DNA of 64,000 nt from assembly GCF_000153725.1 (NCBI RefSeq), contig NZ_DS022276.1:1727687-1791686 (forward strand). The letters run 5' to 3'. Source of the DNA: Salipiger bermudensis HTCC2601. GTDB taxonomy: Bacteria; Pseudomonadota; Alphaproteobacteria; Rhodobacterales; Rhodobacteraceae. The notes under the pieces were generated by a model that was not told the origin of the DNA, did not search any database, and worked only from the letters and a program-made list of their open reading frames with translations. A program made the translations under genes and the position numbers. Of this stretch, positions 25,504 through 33,042 are shown one piece after another; the first letter of the stretch is position 1; every line of letters begins with the position of its first letter.

Positions 25504-26013
25504 CTAGTCCTCGGTCTCGGAGGACGGTGCCGGGGTCGAGGCCAGGGCCTTGAGCAGGCCCGGATCCTGCAGGAGCTTCGTGACGAGCTCCTCTGCGCCG
25601 GTCTTGCCGTCCATGTAGGTGGTCAGGTTGGAAAGCTGGGTGCGCGCCTCGAGCAGCTTGCGCAGCGGCTCGACCTTGCGGGCGATGGCGTCGGGCGCGA
25701 AATCGTCGAGGCTCTCGAAGGTGATGTCGACGGCGAGATTGCCCTCGCCGGTCAGCGAGTTGGGCACGTTGAAGGCGGCGCGCGGCTTCATCGACGACAT
25801 CCGGTCGTCGAAGTTGTCGACATCGATCTCGAGGAACTTGCGGTCGGCCACCGCCGGAAGCGGCTCTGCCGACTTGCCCGAGAGGTCCGACATCACGCCC
25901 ATGACGAAGGGCAGCTGGACGGATTTCTCGGCGCCGTAGAGTTCGACGTCATATTCGATCTGGACGCGTGGCGCGCGATTTCGGGCCACGAATTTCTGAC
26001 TGCTGTCGGCCAT
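25504..26013 (-). CDS. tssB: T6SS sheath small subunit TssB
   Basis: The 169-residue TssB (ImpB/VipA) begins MADSSQKFVARNRAPRVQIEYDVELYGAEKSVQLPFVMGVMSDLSG and includes FLEIDVDNFDDRM, the family core. The ATG at 26013 stands 8 bases after GGGAG. An upstream TTG would add nine residues (MQTNTGAQS) but falls at the predicted transcription start. An ECF-type promoter lies directly upstream. Confidence 0.96.
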   Translation of the reverse strand: MADSSQKFVARNRAPRVQIEYDVELYGAEKSVQLPFVMGVMSDLSGKSAEPLPAVADRKFLEIDVDNFDDRMSSMKPRAAFNVPNSLTGEGNLAVDITFESLDDFAPDAIARKVEPLRKLLEARTQLSNLTTYMDGKTGAEELVTKLLQDPGLLKALASTPAPSSETED

Positions 26014-26040
26014 GCTCTGGGCTCCCGTGTTGGTCTGCAA

Positions 26041-26070
26041 ATGAGTGCCCGCGCAAACCGGAAAGGTTCA
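26041..26070 (-). promoter_or_regulatory. ECF-type promoter P3 before tssB
   Basis: The minus strand reads TGAACC, 17 bases, CACTCAT, with the -10-like element ending 28 bases before the tssB ATG. The -10 differs by two bases from the CACTAAC form. It lies in the only intergenic gap between tssA and tssB and would give the sheath, hcp and baseplate operon its own start. Confidence 0.65.
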
Positions 26071-26082
26071 CGCGGGCTCGGA

Positions 26083-27138
26083 TTAATCTTCGTCTTCGTC
26101 CTCGAGCCCGCCGATCAGCGCGACGTTCTCCACGCCGAGCGGGGCCATGTCCTTCATGATCGCGAGGAAATCCGCCGAGACGAGCCGGCGCGCGCGGGTC
26201 AGCAGCAGCGGCACGGGGCTCGAGGGTTCGGTGCGTGCGTAGTAGTCGATGATCCGGTCGATGGCGCGTTTCACATCCTCGGGCGAGGCGATGGCGCCGG
26301 ACGCGCTTGCCATTGGCGCGACCCGAGGCGCGGGGGCGGTCGGGGCGGTATCGAAAGCCTCGCCGATCTCCATCTCCGGGATCTCCTCGCCCGCGTCGTC
26401 CGCCGGCGGGGCCACATGCTCCGAGAAGCGCCGGACAATTTCGCGCAAGACACGCTCGAGGGGCTCGAGGTCCGGCCCGTCGCTGCCGATATGGCCGTCG
26501 AAGGCGGCAGAGATGGCGCGCACGTGCCCGAGACTGGTCTCGGCCGCCTCGGCGCGGGCGGCGAGTGCTGCGGCGTCGCTGTCCATGAAGGCCGCGGCGA
26601 TGGTCTGCGGGGTCGGCACCTCGCCCTCGCCGGGTGCCGGCAGCTCGCCCTCGGCGATCTTCACGTCGCGCAGAGAGACCTGCCCGAAGGCGCGGCTCTC
26701 GGCCAGGGGCGCGGCGCGCAGGGCGGCCAGAACCGTGGCGCGGTCGGTGAGCCCAAGCACCGCGTTGACCCGCATCGTGGGGTCGTCGTCATCCTCGGCG
26801 TCGAGCTGCGGGTGCACGCTGTCCCAGTGGTCCTCGAGCCCGTTGCGGATGTAGCCCAGCACCGTCTCGAAGCCTGTGAGCCCTTCGGTGCGCAGCGTGG
26901 CATTGGCAAGGATCACCGCCACCCGCAGGTCGCGACTGCGGCCCAGAAGCGTGGTCGCGGCGCGGGCGACCTCGGCAAAGTCCGGGTCTTCGGCGGGGAT
27001 CACCGCATCGCCGATGACGCGTTCCTCGCCCGGCGCGTTGGCCAGTTCCAGGGCGGTGAACTCGGGGTCGTATTCGAGATCCGGGCCGCTCGGCGCGTCG
27101 GCGTCGAGGGCGGCGAGGCAGGGATCGAGATCAAGCAT
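26083..27138 (-). CDS. tssA: T6SS cap/baseplate protein TssA
   Basis: The 351-residue protein carries the ImpA N-terminal domain: GPDLEYDPEFTALE, GDAVIPAEDPDFAEVARAATTLLGRSRDLRVAVILANATLRTEGLTGF, and HWDSVHPQLDAEDDDDPTMRVNAVLGL. The C-terminal region has ASPEDVKRAIDRIIDYYARTEPSSPVPLLLTRARRLV. TssA starts sheath assembly at the membrane complex. It follows the kinase gene by 23 bases and ends before the tssB promoter. Confidence 0.94.
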   Translation of the reverse strand: MLDLDPCLAALDADAPSGPDLEYDPEFTALELANAPGEERVIGDAVIPAEDPDFAEVARAATTLLGRSRDLRVAVILANATLRTEGLTGFETVLGYIRNGLEDHWDSVHPQLDAEDDDDPTMRVNAVLGLTDRATVLAALRAAPLAESRAFGQVSLRDVKIAEGELPAPGEGEVPTPQTIAAAFMDSDAAALAARAEAAETSLGHVRAISAAFDGHIGSDGPDLEPLERVLREIVRRFSEHVAPPADDAGEEIPEMEIGEAFDTAPTAPAPRVAPMASASGAIASPEDVKRAIDRIIDYYARTEPSSPVPLLLTRARRLVSADFLAIMKDMAPLGVENVALIGGLEDEDED

Positions 27139-27161
27139 GGCGGAGCCTTTCGCAGGTCAGG

Positions 27162-28499
27162 TCAGGTCAGGGCGGCGCGCAGGAAGAGCGCGCGCTCGTC
27201 GGGGTCGGAGATCGCCTCGGAGAGCGTCTGCGCCAGCGCCTCGAGGCTTGCGGCCTTGCGGGCGCTCTTGCGCACCAGCACCGGGGCGATGGGGCCGAGA
27301 TGCGGCTTCAGCAGATCGGTGAGGCGGGTGAGCGCGGCGTCGGGAAGGCCCGGTGCGGTGCCGAGTCCCGTGGCGTCCTGCGACAGCGCGCTTTCGATGG
27401 CGCGTCGCAGGGTCATGCGTTCGGCCTCGTCTTCGAACTCGGCCAGAACGGCGGCAATGAGCTGTTCCGTGGTCGCGGCCTTGGCGGCGGCGCGGCGGGC
27501 GATCACCCGGCCCATCGGGCCGAGGCTGCCGGTGAGGTGCTGCTCGAGCCGCGCCAGCGTGCCGCCGCTCATCCGGGTGAGCATGGTTTCGGTCAGCGTG
27601 GCGTCGGGGGCGCGCGCGCTGGGCGCGGCCTCGATCAGGCCGGTGCGGTCGGCGGCGGGCAGGATTGCCGCCAGCGCCGCGCGCATGCCCTCGGCGCTGG
27701 CATAGCGCTTTTCCGGATCGACATGCATCGCGGTCATCACCACGTGGTCGACCTCGGCGGGCAGGCTCTCGACGATCTCGCCGGGGCGCGGTGCCTGGCC
27801 GCTGCGCACCGCCGCGAACAGCGCCTCGACGCCGCCGCCCTTGTAGGGCTTGCGCCCGGTCAGCAGCTCGTAAAGCACCACGCCGCAGGCATAGATGTCG
27901 GCGCGGGCATCGACCTCGGCGCCGCTCAGCTGCTCGGGCGCCATGTAGGAGGGCGTGCCGATCATACCGGCGCTGGTGGCCTCCATCGCGGTCAGGCGGG
28001 CGATGCCGAAATCGGTGAGCTTCACGGTGCCGTCATCGGTCAGCATGACGTTGGCGGGCTTGAGATCGCGGTGCACGATCCCGGCGGCGTGGATGCCCGA
28101 GAGACCGGCGAGGATCTGGGCAAAGATCGCGTGGATCTCCTCGAGCGGCAGGCGCGTGCCCTCGGTCAGCCGATCCTCGAGGGTCACCGAGCGCACCCGC
28201 TCCATCACCAGGTAGGGCAGGCCGTCCTGCTGCAGGAAGTCGAACACGGTGACGAGGTTGGCGTGCTGCACCCGGCCCGCGGCGCGGGCCTCGCGGCCGA
28301 AGCGGTCGAGCCAGTCCTGGCTGCCCTCGCTGCCGATCAGGTGCTGGTGGATGGTCTTGATGGCGACGGGGCGGTCGATGTCCGGATCCTGCCCGGCATA
28401 GACCACGCCCATGGCGCCCTCGCCCAGCACCCCGTCGATGCGGTACTTGCCGACCATGCGGCGCCCGCCGCCGGGCACGATGACGGTCGCATCAGACAT
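27162..28499 (-). CDS. soluble Ser/Thr protein kinase (PpkA-like) of the T6SS
   Basis: The 445-residue protein has a Hanks kinase domain (about 16-285) with glycine loop GEGAMGVVY (26-34), catalytic lysine K48 in VAIK, HRDLKPANV (143-151) and DFG (163-165). There is no membrane span, unlike classical PpkA. The C-terminus contains two similar copies of an about 54-residue helical unit (315-368 and 390-443; both have LGP, V-x2-R-x-A-x-KAA and ER). The gene overlaps the preceding heme-sensor gene by 8 bases, so the two may form one signalling pair. Likely target: the FHA protein TagH. Confidence 0.93.
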   Translation of the reverse strand: MSDATVIVPGGGRRMVGKYRIDGVLGEGAMGVVYAGQDPDIDRPVAIKTIHQHLIGSEGSQDWLDRFGREARAAGRVQHANLVTVFDFLQQDGLPYLVMERVRSVTLEDRLTEGTRLPLEEIHAIFAQILAGLSGIHAAGIVHRDLKPANVMLTDDGTVKLTDFGIARLTAMEATSAGMIGTPSYMAPEQLSGAEVDARADIYACGVVLYELLTGRKPYKGGGVEALFAAVRSGQAPRPGEIVESLPAEVDHVVMTAMHVDPEKRYASAEGMRAALAAILPAADRTGLIEAAPSARAPDATLTETMLTRMSGGTLARLEQHLTGSLGPMGRVIARRAAAKAATTEQLIAAVLAEFEDEAERMTLRRAIESALSQDATGLGTAPGLPDAALTRLTDLLKPHLGPIAPVLVRKSARKAASLEALAQTLSEAISDPDERALFLRAALT

Positions 28500-29364
28500 C
28501 GATCATGCTCATCGCGCGTTCGAGGCTGCGGCGCATCCGGTTGAACGAGACCGAGAGCGAGCTGATCTCGTCGCGGCCCGGCTTCTTGTACTCCTCGACC
28601 GAGAAATCGCCCATGCTGACCTTCTCGGCGACCTCGGACATGCGCCGCACCGGGCGCAGCACGATCCGTCCGAGCATCAGGTTGGTGAGAACGAAGACCA
28701 GCAGAAACACCCCGGCGAGGCCCACGATCAGGATGATCCCGGTCTCGAGCGCGCGCTTGTCGGCGATCGACATCGGCGCCGAGATGATCTGCGCGCCCAC
28801 GGTCTCGCCCAGCTCCCAGCCGAAGCCGTGATCGGGGCCGTAGAGATCGACCATGGCGGGCGGCGCGGCCTCGGGGGTCGAATGGCAGCGCAGGCAGCCC
28901 TCCTGGTAGATGGTCAGCGGGAAGGCCACGGTGAGGAAGCGCCCGTCCTCGCGGTCGACCACGGTCGAGAGCTGCTCGAGCGAGGGATCGGCGCGGAACT
29001 GGTCGATCAGGTCCTTCTCGAGCGGCGTCGGCAGGTCGGCGGGGTTGGTCGGATCGAGCGCGGCTTCCTTGTAGCTGAACTCGGGGAAGTGCTCCTGCAC
29101 GTTGGCAAAGACCGAGCGCGCCGCGAAGGAGGTGACGGTCTCGGGCAGGAACAGGATGTCGTTGTCGTCCGAGAGCAGCGGGTCGATATTGGTGAGCGTG
29201 TAGGAGCGCACCGCCAGCGCGTTGGCACGCAGCAGCCGGATGGAGTCCTCGATCTCGTCCACCGCCGAGTCCTGCACGAAGCGGTAGGAAAGGCCGGCGG
29301 CGGCACCGATGCCGATGATACAGGCCAGAAGCAGGACGATGTTGTATTTGAAACGCAGGCCCAT
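28492..29364 (-). CDS. membrane heme-c sensor (Tll0287/DUF3365-like) with HAMP domain
   Basis: The 290-residue protein has a membrane span (about 8-28), a periplasmic domain (about 30-205), a second span (about 208-231) and a HAMP domain (about 232-285). The periplasmic part contains EGCLRCHS, a CxxCH heme-c attachment motif at 157-161, plus PLYGPDHGFGWELG-like and SAPMSIADKRA segments of the Tll0287-like sensor fold. No kinase or cyclase output is attached; the next gene, overlapping by 8 bases, is a soluble Ser/Thr kinase that may act as its output. Plausible inputs are redox state, NO or CO. Confidence 0.85.
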   Translation of the reverse strand: MGLRFKYNIVLLLACIIGIGAAAGLSYRFVQDSAVDEIEDSIRLLRANALAVRSYTLTNIDPLLSDDNDILFLPETVTSFAARSVFANVQEHFPEFSYKEAALDPTNPADLPTPLEKDLIDQFRADPSLEQLSTVVDREDGRFLTVAFPLTIYQEGCLRCHSTPEAAPPAMVDLYGPDHGFGWELGETVGAQIISAPMSIADKRALETGIILIVGLAGVFLLVFVLTNLMLGRIVLRPVRRMSEVAEKVSMGDFSVEEYKKPGRDEISSLSVSFNRMRRSLERAMSMIDV

Positions 29365-29433
29365 TGGGTGACTCCTTGGGGTTTGCGCGTCCTCGCGCGG
29401 GGTGGGAACAGGCGGGCCGAAGCCCGCGCGGGA

Positions 29434-30435
29434 TCAGGAACTGAGGTCGAGAAGCTGGCGGCGGTTGAGCACGCCGGTGGTGTCTTCGGAGCGGCTCTGC
29501 TGGAACGCGGTGATCGCCTCGCGGGTCTGCGGGCCGAAGATCCCGTCCACGAGGCCACGGTAGAAGCCCTCGGCGCGCAGCTCGCGCTGGATGGTGCGCT
29601 TGGCCGAGCGCGAGAGCGACTGCTCGAGGATGCGCAGCTCCTCGACGGTCTCGGCGGGGGCCTGGGGTTCGGGCGTCGCCGCGATCACCGGTGCGGGCTG
29701 CGACGCGGGGGCCGGGGCGGGTACAGCGGCGGCTTCGGGTGTTTCGGGCTCCGGTGCCGGCTCTGGCTCAGGGGCGGCGCGCAGCAGGATGCGGTTCGAG
29801 GGCAGGTCGGACAGCGTCACGCCGTCCTTGGTGAACATGCCGCGCAGGATGGTGCCGAGATCGACCTCCTCCTGCCTGGCGGCGTCTTCGAGCACCGTCA
29901 GCACCGGACCGAATGCGCCGATCTCGGCCACCACCACGGCCCCTGCGCCGGGGACCGCATCGGGCGCGCGCACGACCTTGCTGATGCCGCCCGGAAGGCC
30001 CGTGGGCGGGGCGGTCACGGTCAGCACCACGGCGCCGCCCTGCTCGGAGAGCGCAGCGGAGCGGGCGAAGGCCAGCGTCGGAATCGCCTGGGTGAAGAGG
30101 TCGGTCGAGCGGGCCAGCGTGGCCTCGGCAGGCAGCACGTAGTCGCGCCCCTCGAAGGTCACCGCGGGCGCGTCGAGATAGACGAAGGTGGCGCGGGAAT
30201 CCTCGGCCTCTCGGGCGAAGCGCTGCAGGATCGAGCGCAGTTCGGCATTGTTGGGATCGGCGGCGCGCAGGGTCTCGGCGCCCATCAGCTGGAGCTGGGT
30301 CTGCACCGCGTCGGCCCGGGCCCCGCCATCGCCCACGGAGACCACGAGAGCGACGGTGCGGTCGCTGCCCTGCGCGTGTAGCGGCAGGGCGGTGATCATC
30401 AGGCTCAGGATCGTCAGAACTGCGCGGGCAAACAT
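29434..30435 (-). CDS. secreted degenerate caspase-like protein with peptidoglycan-binding domain
   Basis: The 333-residue protein has a signal peptide (1-22, ending LHAQ) and an N-terminal domain with the layout of bacterial caspase-like (C14) proteins. It begins RTVALVVSVGDG. The segment YLDAPAVTFEGRDYVLP (86-102) occupies the place of the usual YYAGHGVQVDGRNYLIP, so the catalytic histidine is lost. No DACR-type cysteine follows either. A Pro/Ala-rich linker (about 228-270) leads to a PG_binding_1 domain (about 280-331, EGFYRGLVDGIFGPQTREAI). It is probably a cell-wall-tethered pseudo-enzyme acting as sensor or scaffold. It starts its own ECF-type unit. Confidence 0.75.
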   Translation of the reverse strand: MFARAVLTILSLMITALPLHAQGSDRTVALVVSVGDGGARADAVQTQLQLMGAETLRAADPNNAELRSILQRFAREAEDSRATFVYLDAPAVTFEGRDYVLPAEATLARSTDLFTQAIPTLAFARSAALSEQGGAVVLTVTAPPTGLPGGISKVVRAPDAVPGAGAVVVAEIGAFGPVLTVLEDAARQEEVDLGTILRGMFTKDGVTLSDLPSNRILLRAAPEPEPAPEPETPEAAAVPAPAPASQPAPVIAATPEPQAPAETVEELRILEQSLSRSAKRTIQRELRAEGFYRGLVDGIFGPQTREAITAFQQSRSEDTTGVLNRRQLLDLSS

Positions 30436-30507
30436 GGCAGGGCCTCTCTCGGTTGGCGTCGTTGCGCCGGAGCGGAGAGGCGGGGGCGGGGGAGAGCGCC
30501 CGGCCTG

Positions 30508-30546
30508 TCTCTGCTCCGGTCATCCCGTAGGTGCCCGGAGCAGAGA
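30508..30546. repeat. 12-base perfect inverted repeat around the P2 promoter -10 element
   Basis: Arms 30508-30519 and 30535-30546 are perfectly complementary and leave a 15-base loop that contains the -10-like element of promoter P2. It could be an operator for a dimeric regulator, or an end-of-message hairpin for the protease operon that stops at 30593. It has no T-run. Confidence 0.6.
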
Positions 30547-30556
30547 GCGAGGTTCA
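30527..30556 (-). promoter_or_regulatory. ECF-type promoter P2 before the caspase-like/sensor/kinase/tssA operon
   Basis: The minus strand reads TGAACC, 17 bases, CACCTAC, 92 bases upstream of the ATG at 30435. Its spacing is identical to the sites before the ECF gene, tssB, the TssB-TssC fusion and the gene at 33580-33942. Confidence 0.72.
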
Positions 30557-30592
30557 TTTCATGGGGAAATTATTTCGCCGAGGCGGCGCGGC

Positions 30593-31762
30593 TCAGTCGT
30601 GACAGGCCGGGGCAGAGGCCTCGACCGCGCGCAGCGCCTCGCAGGCGTCGACCATCGGCACATCGCCATGCATTACCACCGCGCCATGCAGGGCGTGGGC
30701 GATGTCGGGGGCGGCGAGGTCGTGGTGCCGGGCGCGCAGAAGCGCCACGACGCCGCTCACATGGGCGGCGGCGACGGAAGAGCCGGAGACGTAGCGGTAA
30801 TCGTTATGCGGGGCGGCGCTGATCACGTCGACCGCCGGGGCGGGGATCTGCCGCTCGGTGCCGTGCCCTGCGGCGATCACCCCCGGCAGCGAGGCGGGGA
30901 AGGTGGGCTCGGGGCTCTCGCCCCAGGCGGCCACGACGATCATCCCGGCAGCCTCCGCCGCCTCGACCAGCTCCTGCAAGAGCGGGTCCGGCGGGCCGCC
31001 GAGGCTCATGTTCAGCACGTGCACGTCGTTGAGGATGGCGAAGTTCAGCGCCCGCGCCAGCGAGAAACTGTTGCAGCGACCGCCCATCCCCTGCGGCTGC
31101 CAGCAGGCGCGCAACCCGATCAACTGCGCCTGCGGAGCGACGCCGATCATGCCGATCTCGTTGTCGGCATCGGCGGCGATGATGCCGGCAATGGCGGTGC
31201 CATGCGGCTCGGCGGCGCTTCCCTGCGCATTGCCGACGAAATCGCGCAGGTCGGCGAGCCGGTTCGCAAGGTCCGGGTGATCGCTGTCGATGGCGCTGTC
31301 GATGACGCCGACGCGCACCCCCGCGCCGGTGCTGAGCCGGTGGGCCGCAGCGGCGTTGATCTGTTTGAGCGCGCTCTGCATCGGCAGCAGCGGGTCGCGG
31401 TAGAGCACCTCGAACACCTGGAAGTCGTTCATCCGCTGCACCGTGCGGATCTGCGCATCGGCCTGCATCCGGGCGATCAGAGCATCGAGATCCGGCGTGC
31501 CGGCGGTGTCGACCACGAGGCAATGCACGGACAGAGATTGCAACGGCCATTCGGCGGTAAGGGTGACGTCGAAGCGCGCCTCGATCTCGGCGGCGACGGC
31601 GCTCAGCGCGTCGGGCTCCGCCAGCGGCACGGTGAGGATGAGGTGGGTCTGCGTGGCGATGCCATCGGCCGGAACCAGCCGCCAGGGCGGCGCCTGCTGC
31701 GCCCGCAAGGGGGTGGCAAGCAGGAGCGTGGCGAGGAGAAGCGAGACGATGACACGCAGCAT
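30593..31762 (-). CDS. secreted subtilisin-like (S8) serine protease
   Basis: The 389-residue protein has a signal peptide (1-21), an N-terminal prodomain-like region (about 35-120) and an S8 domain. The triad is visible: D155 in VGVIDSAID, H187 in PHGTAIAG, S329 in SGSSVAAAHVSG. The position of the usual oxyanion asparagine (AAGN) reads AAWGE, which could lower or alter activity. The start ATG lies 5 bases after the anti-sigma stop and the gene is in the ECF operon. It could degrade the anti-sigma outer domain or process the downstream secreted proteins; this is inference. Confidence 0.88.
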   Translation of the reverse strand: MLRVIVSLLLATLLLATPLRAQQAPPWRLVPADGIATQTHLILTVPLAEPDALSAVAAEIEARFDVTLTAEWPLQSLSVHCLVVDTAGTPDLDALIARMQADAQIRTVQRMNDFQVFEVLYRDPLLPMQSALKQINAAAAHRLSTGAGVRVGVIDSAIDSDHPDLANRLADLRDFVGNAQGSAAEPHGTAIAGIIAADADNEIGMIGVAPQAQLIGLRACWQPQGMGGRCNSFSLARALNFAILNDVHVLNMSLGGPPDPLLQELVEAAEAAGMIVVAAWGESPEPTFPASLPGVIAAGHGTERQIPAPAVDVISAAPHNDYRYVSGSSVAAAHVSGVVALLRARHHDLAAPDIAHALHGAVVMHGDVPMVDACEALRAVEASAPACHD

Positions 31763-31767
31763 GGGGA

Positions 31768-32391
31768 TCACTCGTTGGGGGCGGCGAACAGGACCTCGGA
31801 GGTGGCCATCAGCGCCTGCGCGGCGGTTGCGAGATCGGCTTCCGGGGCGGCGGCGGCGGTGTAGACGCCGGTCTCGGAGGGGCCATCGAGCAGCGTCAGA
31901 CCATGCGCGGCGAGCAGCTGCGTCAGGTCGTCCTCGGCCAGATCGCTGGCAAGCTGGAACTTGACCGCATGGTCGGCATCGGCGCCGCTTGTCAGGGTCT
32001 GGTAGTCGTCGCCGACCGGCTGGAACAGGATCACCGCGAGCAGCACGCAGGCGGCGACGCCAAGCCCTCCGAGCGCGTAGCCCCCGCGCAGACCGGCGAA
32101 CCAGCCCTTGGACTGCGGCACCGGCGCGCGCGCCGCCGCCTCGGCGTCGATCTGGGCGCGCAGCTTTTCCCAACTGCGGTCGACGGGGGCTTCAGAAGGG
32201 TCGACGGTGGCGACCTGCTGGGCGAGGTCGTGCTGTCGGGCGACTTCGGCGGCGAATTGCGGAGAGACACGGGCCTGGTGTCTGACCAGCTCTGCCTCGT
32301 CCTCGGGCAGGCTGCCGTTGACGTACCACGGGATCAGCTCCCAAGCGGTCTCGTAGGCGTCTGACCTCGGGATGTGGTTGGAATCATGCAA
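31768..32391 (-). CDS. membrane anti-sigma factor
   Basis: The 207-residue protein has a cytoplasmic anti-sigma-like part (ETAWELIPWYVNGSLPEDEAELVRHQ, about 14-39, without zinc-binding Cys), one membrane span (about 104-124) and a periplasmic domain (about 130-207). The periplasmic part (DLTQLLAAHGLTLLDGPSETGVYTA, ALMATSEVLFAAP) resembles protease prodomains that read as a beta-alpha-beta-beta unit. It overlaps the ECF gene by 8 bases, the usual arrangement for a cognate pair, and precedes the protease. Confidence 0.88.
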   Translation of the reverse strand: MHDSNHIPRSDAYETAWELIPWYVNGSLPEDEAELVRHQARVSPQFAAEVARQHDLAQQVATVDPSEAPVDRSWEKLRAQIDAEAAARAPVPQSKGWFAGLRGGYALGGLGVAACVLLAVILFQPVGDDYQTLTSGADADHAVKFQLASDLAEDDLTQLLAAHGLTLLDGPSETGVYTAAAAPEADLATAAQALMATSEVLFAAPNE

Positions 32392-32983
32392 CTGCGTTCT
32401 CCGAACTCTGGTGCGCCTCGTCCGACAGCATCTCGCGCAGGCGTTTGCGTGCCGTCATCATGCGCGTCTTCACGGTGCCCACCGGGCACTCGAGGATTTC
32501 CGCGATCTCCGTATAGAGATAGCCATTATAATAGGTGAGCTCCACAACCGCGCGCAATTCCGGTGTCAGTTGCTGGAGCGCGGCAGCGAGATCCTTCTTG
32601 TGCATCACCGCAGTTTCGGTGTCGCTGCCGTCGGCCACAAGCCCTTCGTCCAATTCCACGTCTCCTTTGCGCTTGCCGAGCTTCTGGCGCTGCTTGAGCG
32701 ACATCCGGTAGGCGATCCCGAAGATCCACGACGAGGGCTTCGACAGCCCCTGAAAGCGGTCGGCGGTGCGCCACACGGTCATCAACGCATCGTTGGCGAC
32801 CTCCTCGGCGGACTCGGCGTTGTCGGTGATGCGCCTCGCGAAATGCATCAGTTTGGGAAAGTACTTCCGATGCAGTTCCTCGAACGCTGTGACGTCGCCT
32901 TCGGCGACGGCAGCCAGCAAGGCCTCGTCGGTTCTGGGCTTTGGGCCGGTACGGGCGGCCCGGAGGGAATTGAATATGCGCAT
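32384..32983 (-). CDS. ECF-type RNA polymerase sigma factor, likely master regulator of this T6SS
   Basis: The 199-residue ECF sigma factor has region 2 (about 20-88; FEELHRKYFPKLMHFARRITDNAESAEEVANDALMTVWR and PSSWIFGIAYR) and region 4 (about 135-188; LTPELRAVVELTYYNGYLYTEIAEILECPVGTVKTRMMTARKRLREML). It heads the operon with its anti-sigma and a protease. A promoter identical in layout to those of the T6SS units lies 30 bases upstream, so it likely activates itself. I cannot assign it to a named ECF group. Confidence 0.95.
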   Translation of the reverse strand: MRIFNSLRAARTGPKPRTDEALLAAVAEGDVTAFEELHRKYFPKLMHFARRITDNAESAEEVANDALMTVWRTADRFQGLSKPSSWIFGIAYRMSLKQRQKLGKRKGDVELDEGLVADGSDTETAVMHKKDLAAALQQLTPELRAVVELTYYNGYLYTEIAEILECPVGTVKTRMMTARKRLREMLSDEAHQSSENAVA

Positions 32984-33012
32984 GCCAAATCATCGCTTTG
33001 CTGTCTGCGGTG

Positions 33013-33042
33013 ATAGGTGCCCCGACGATTGAAAATGGTTCA
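33013..33042 (-). promoter_or_regulatory. ECF-type promoter P1 before the sigma gene (autoregulatory)
   Basis: The minus strand reads TGAACC, 17 bases, CACCTAT. The -10-like element ends 30 bases before the ATG at 32983, an ordinary promoter-to-start distance. It is the reference site for the shared motif. Confidence 0.75.

Noticed and set aside
27152-27170. Short tandem repeat of the five-base unit AGGTC at the kinase stop codon
   Set aside because: Only about three to four copies occur and they lie at or after the stop codon, so slippage would hardly change the protein.
24058-27705. A very long open frame on the plus strand opposite tssC, tssB and tssA
   Set aside because: It lies exactly antisense to three clearly identified genes, has low-complexity Gly/Ala/Arg/His composition and no family motif. 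Such frames are normal in GC-rich DNA.
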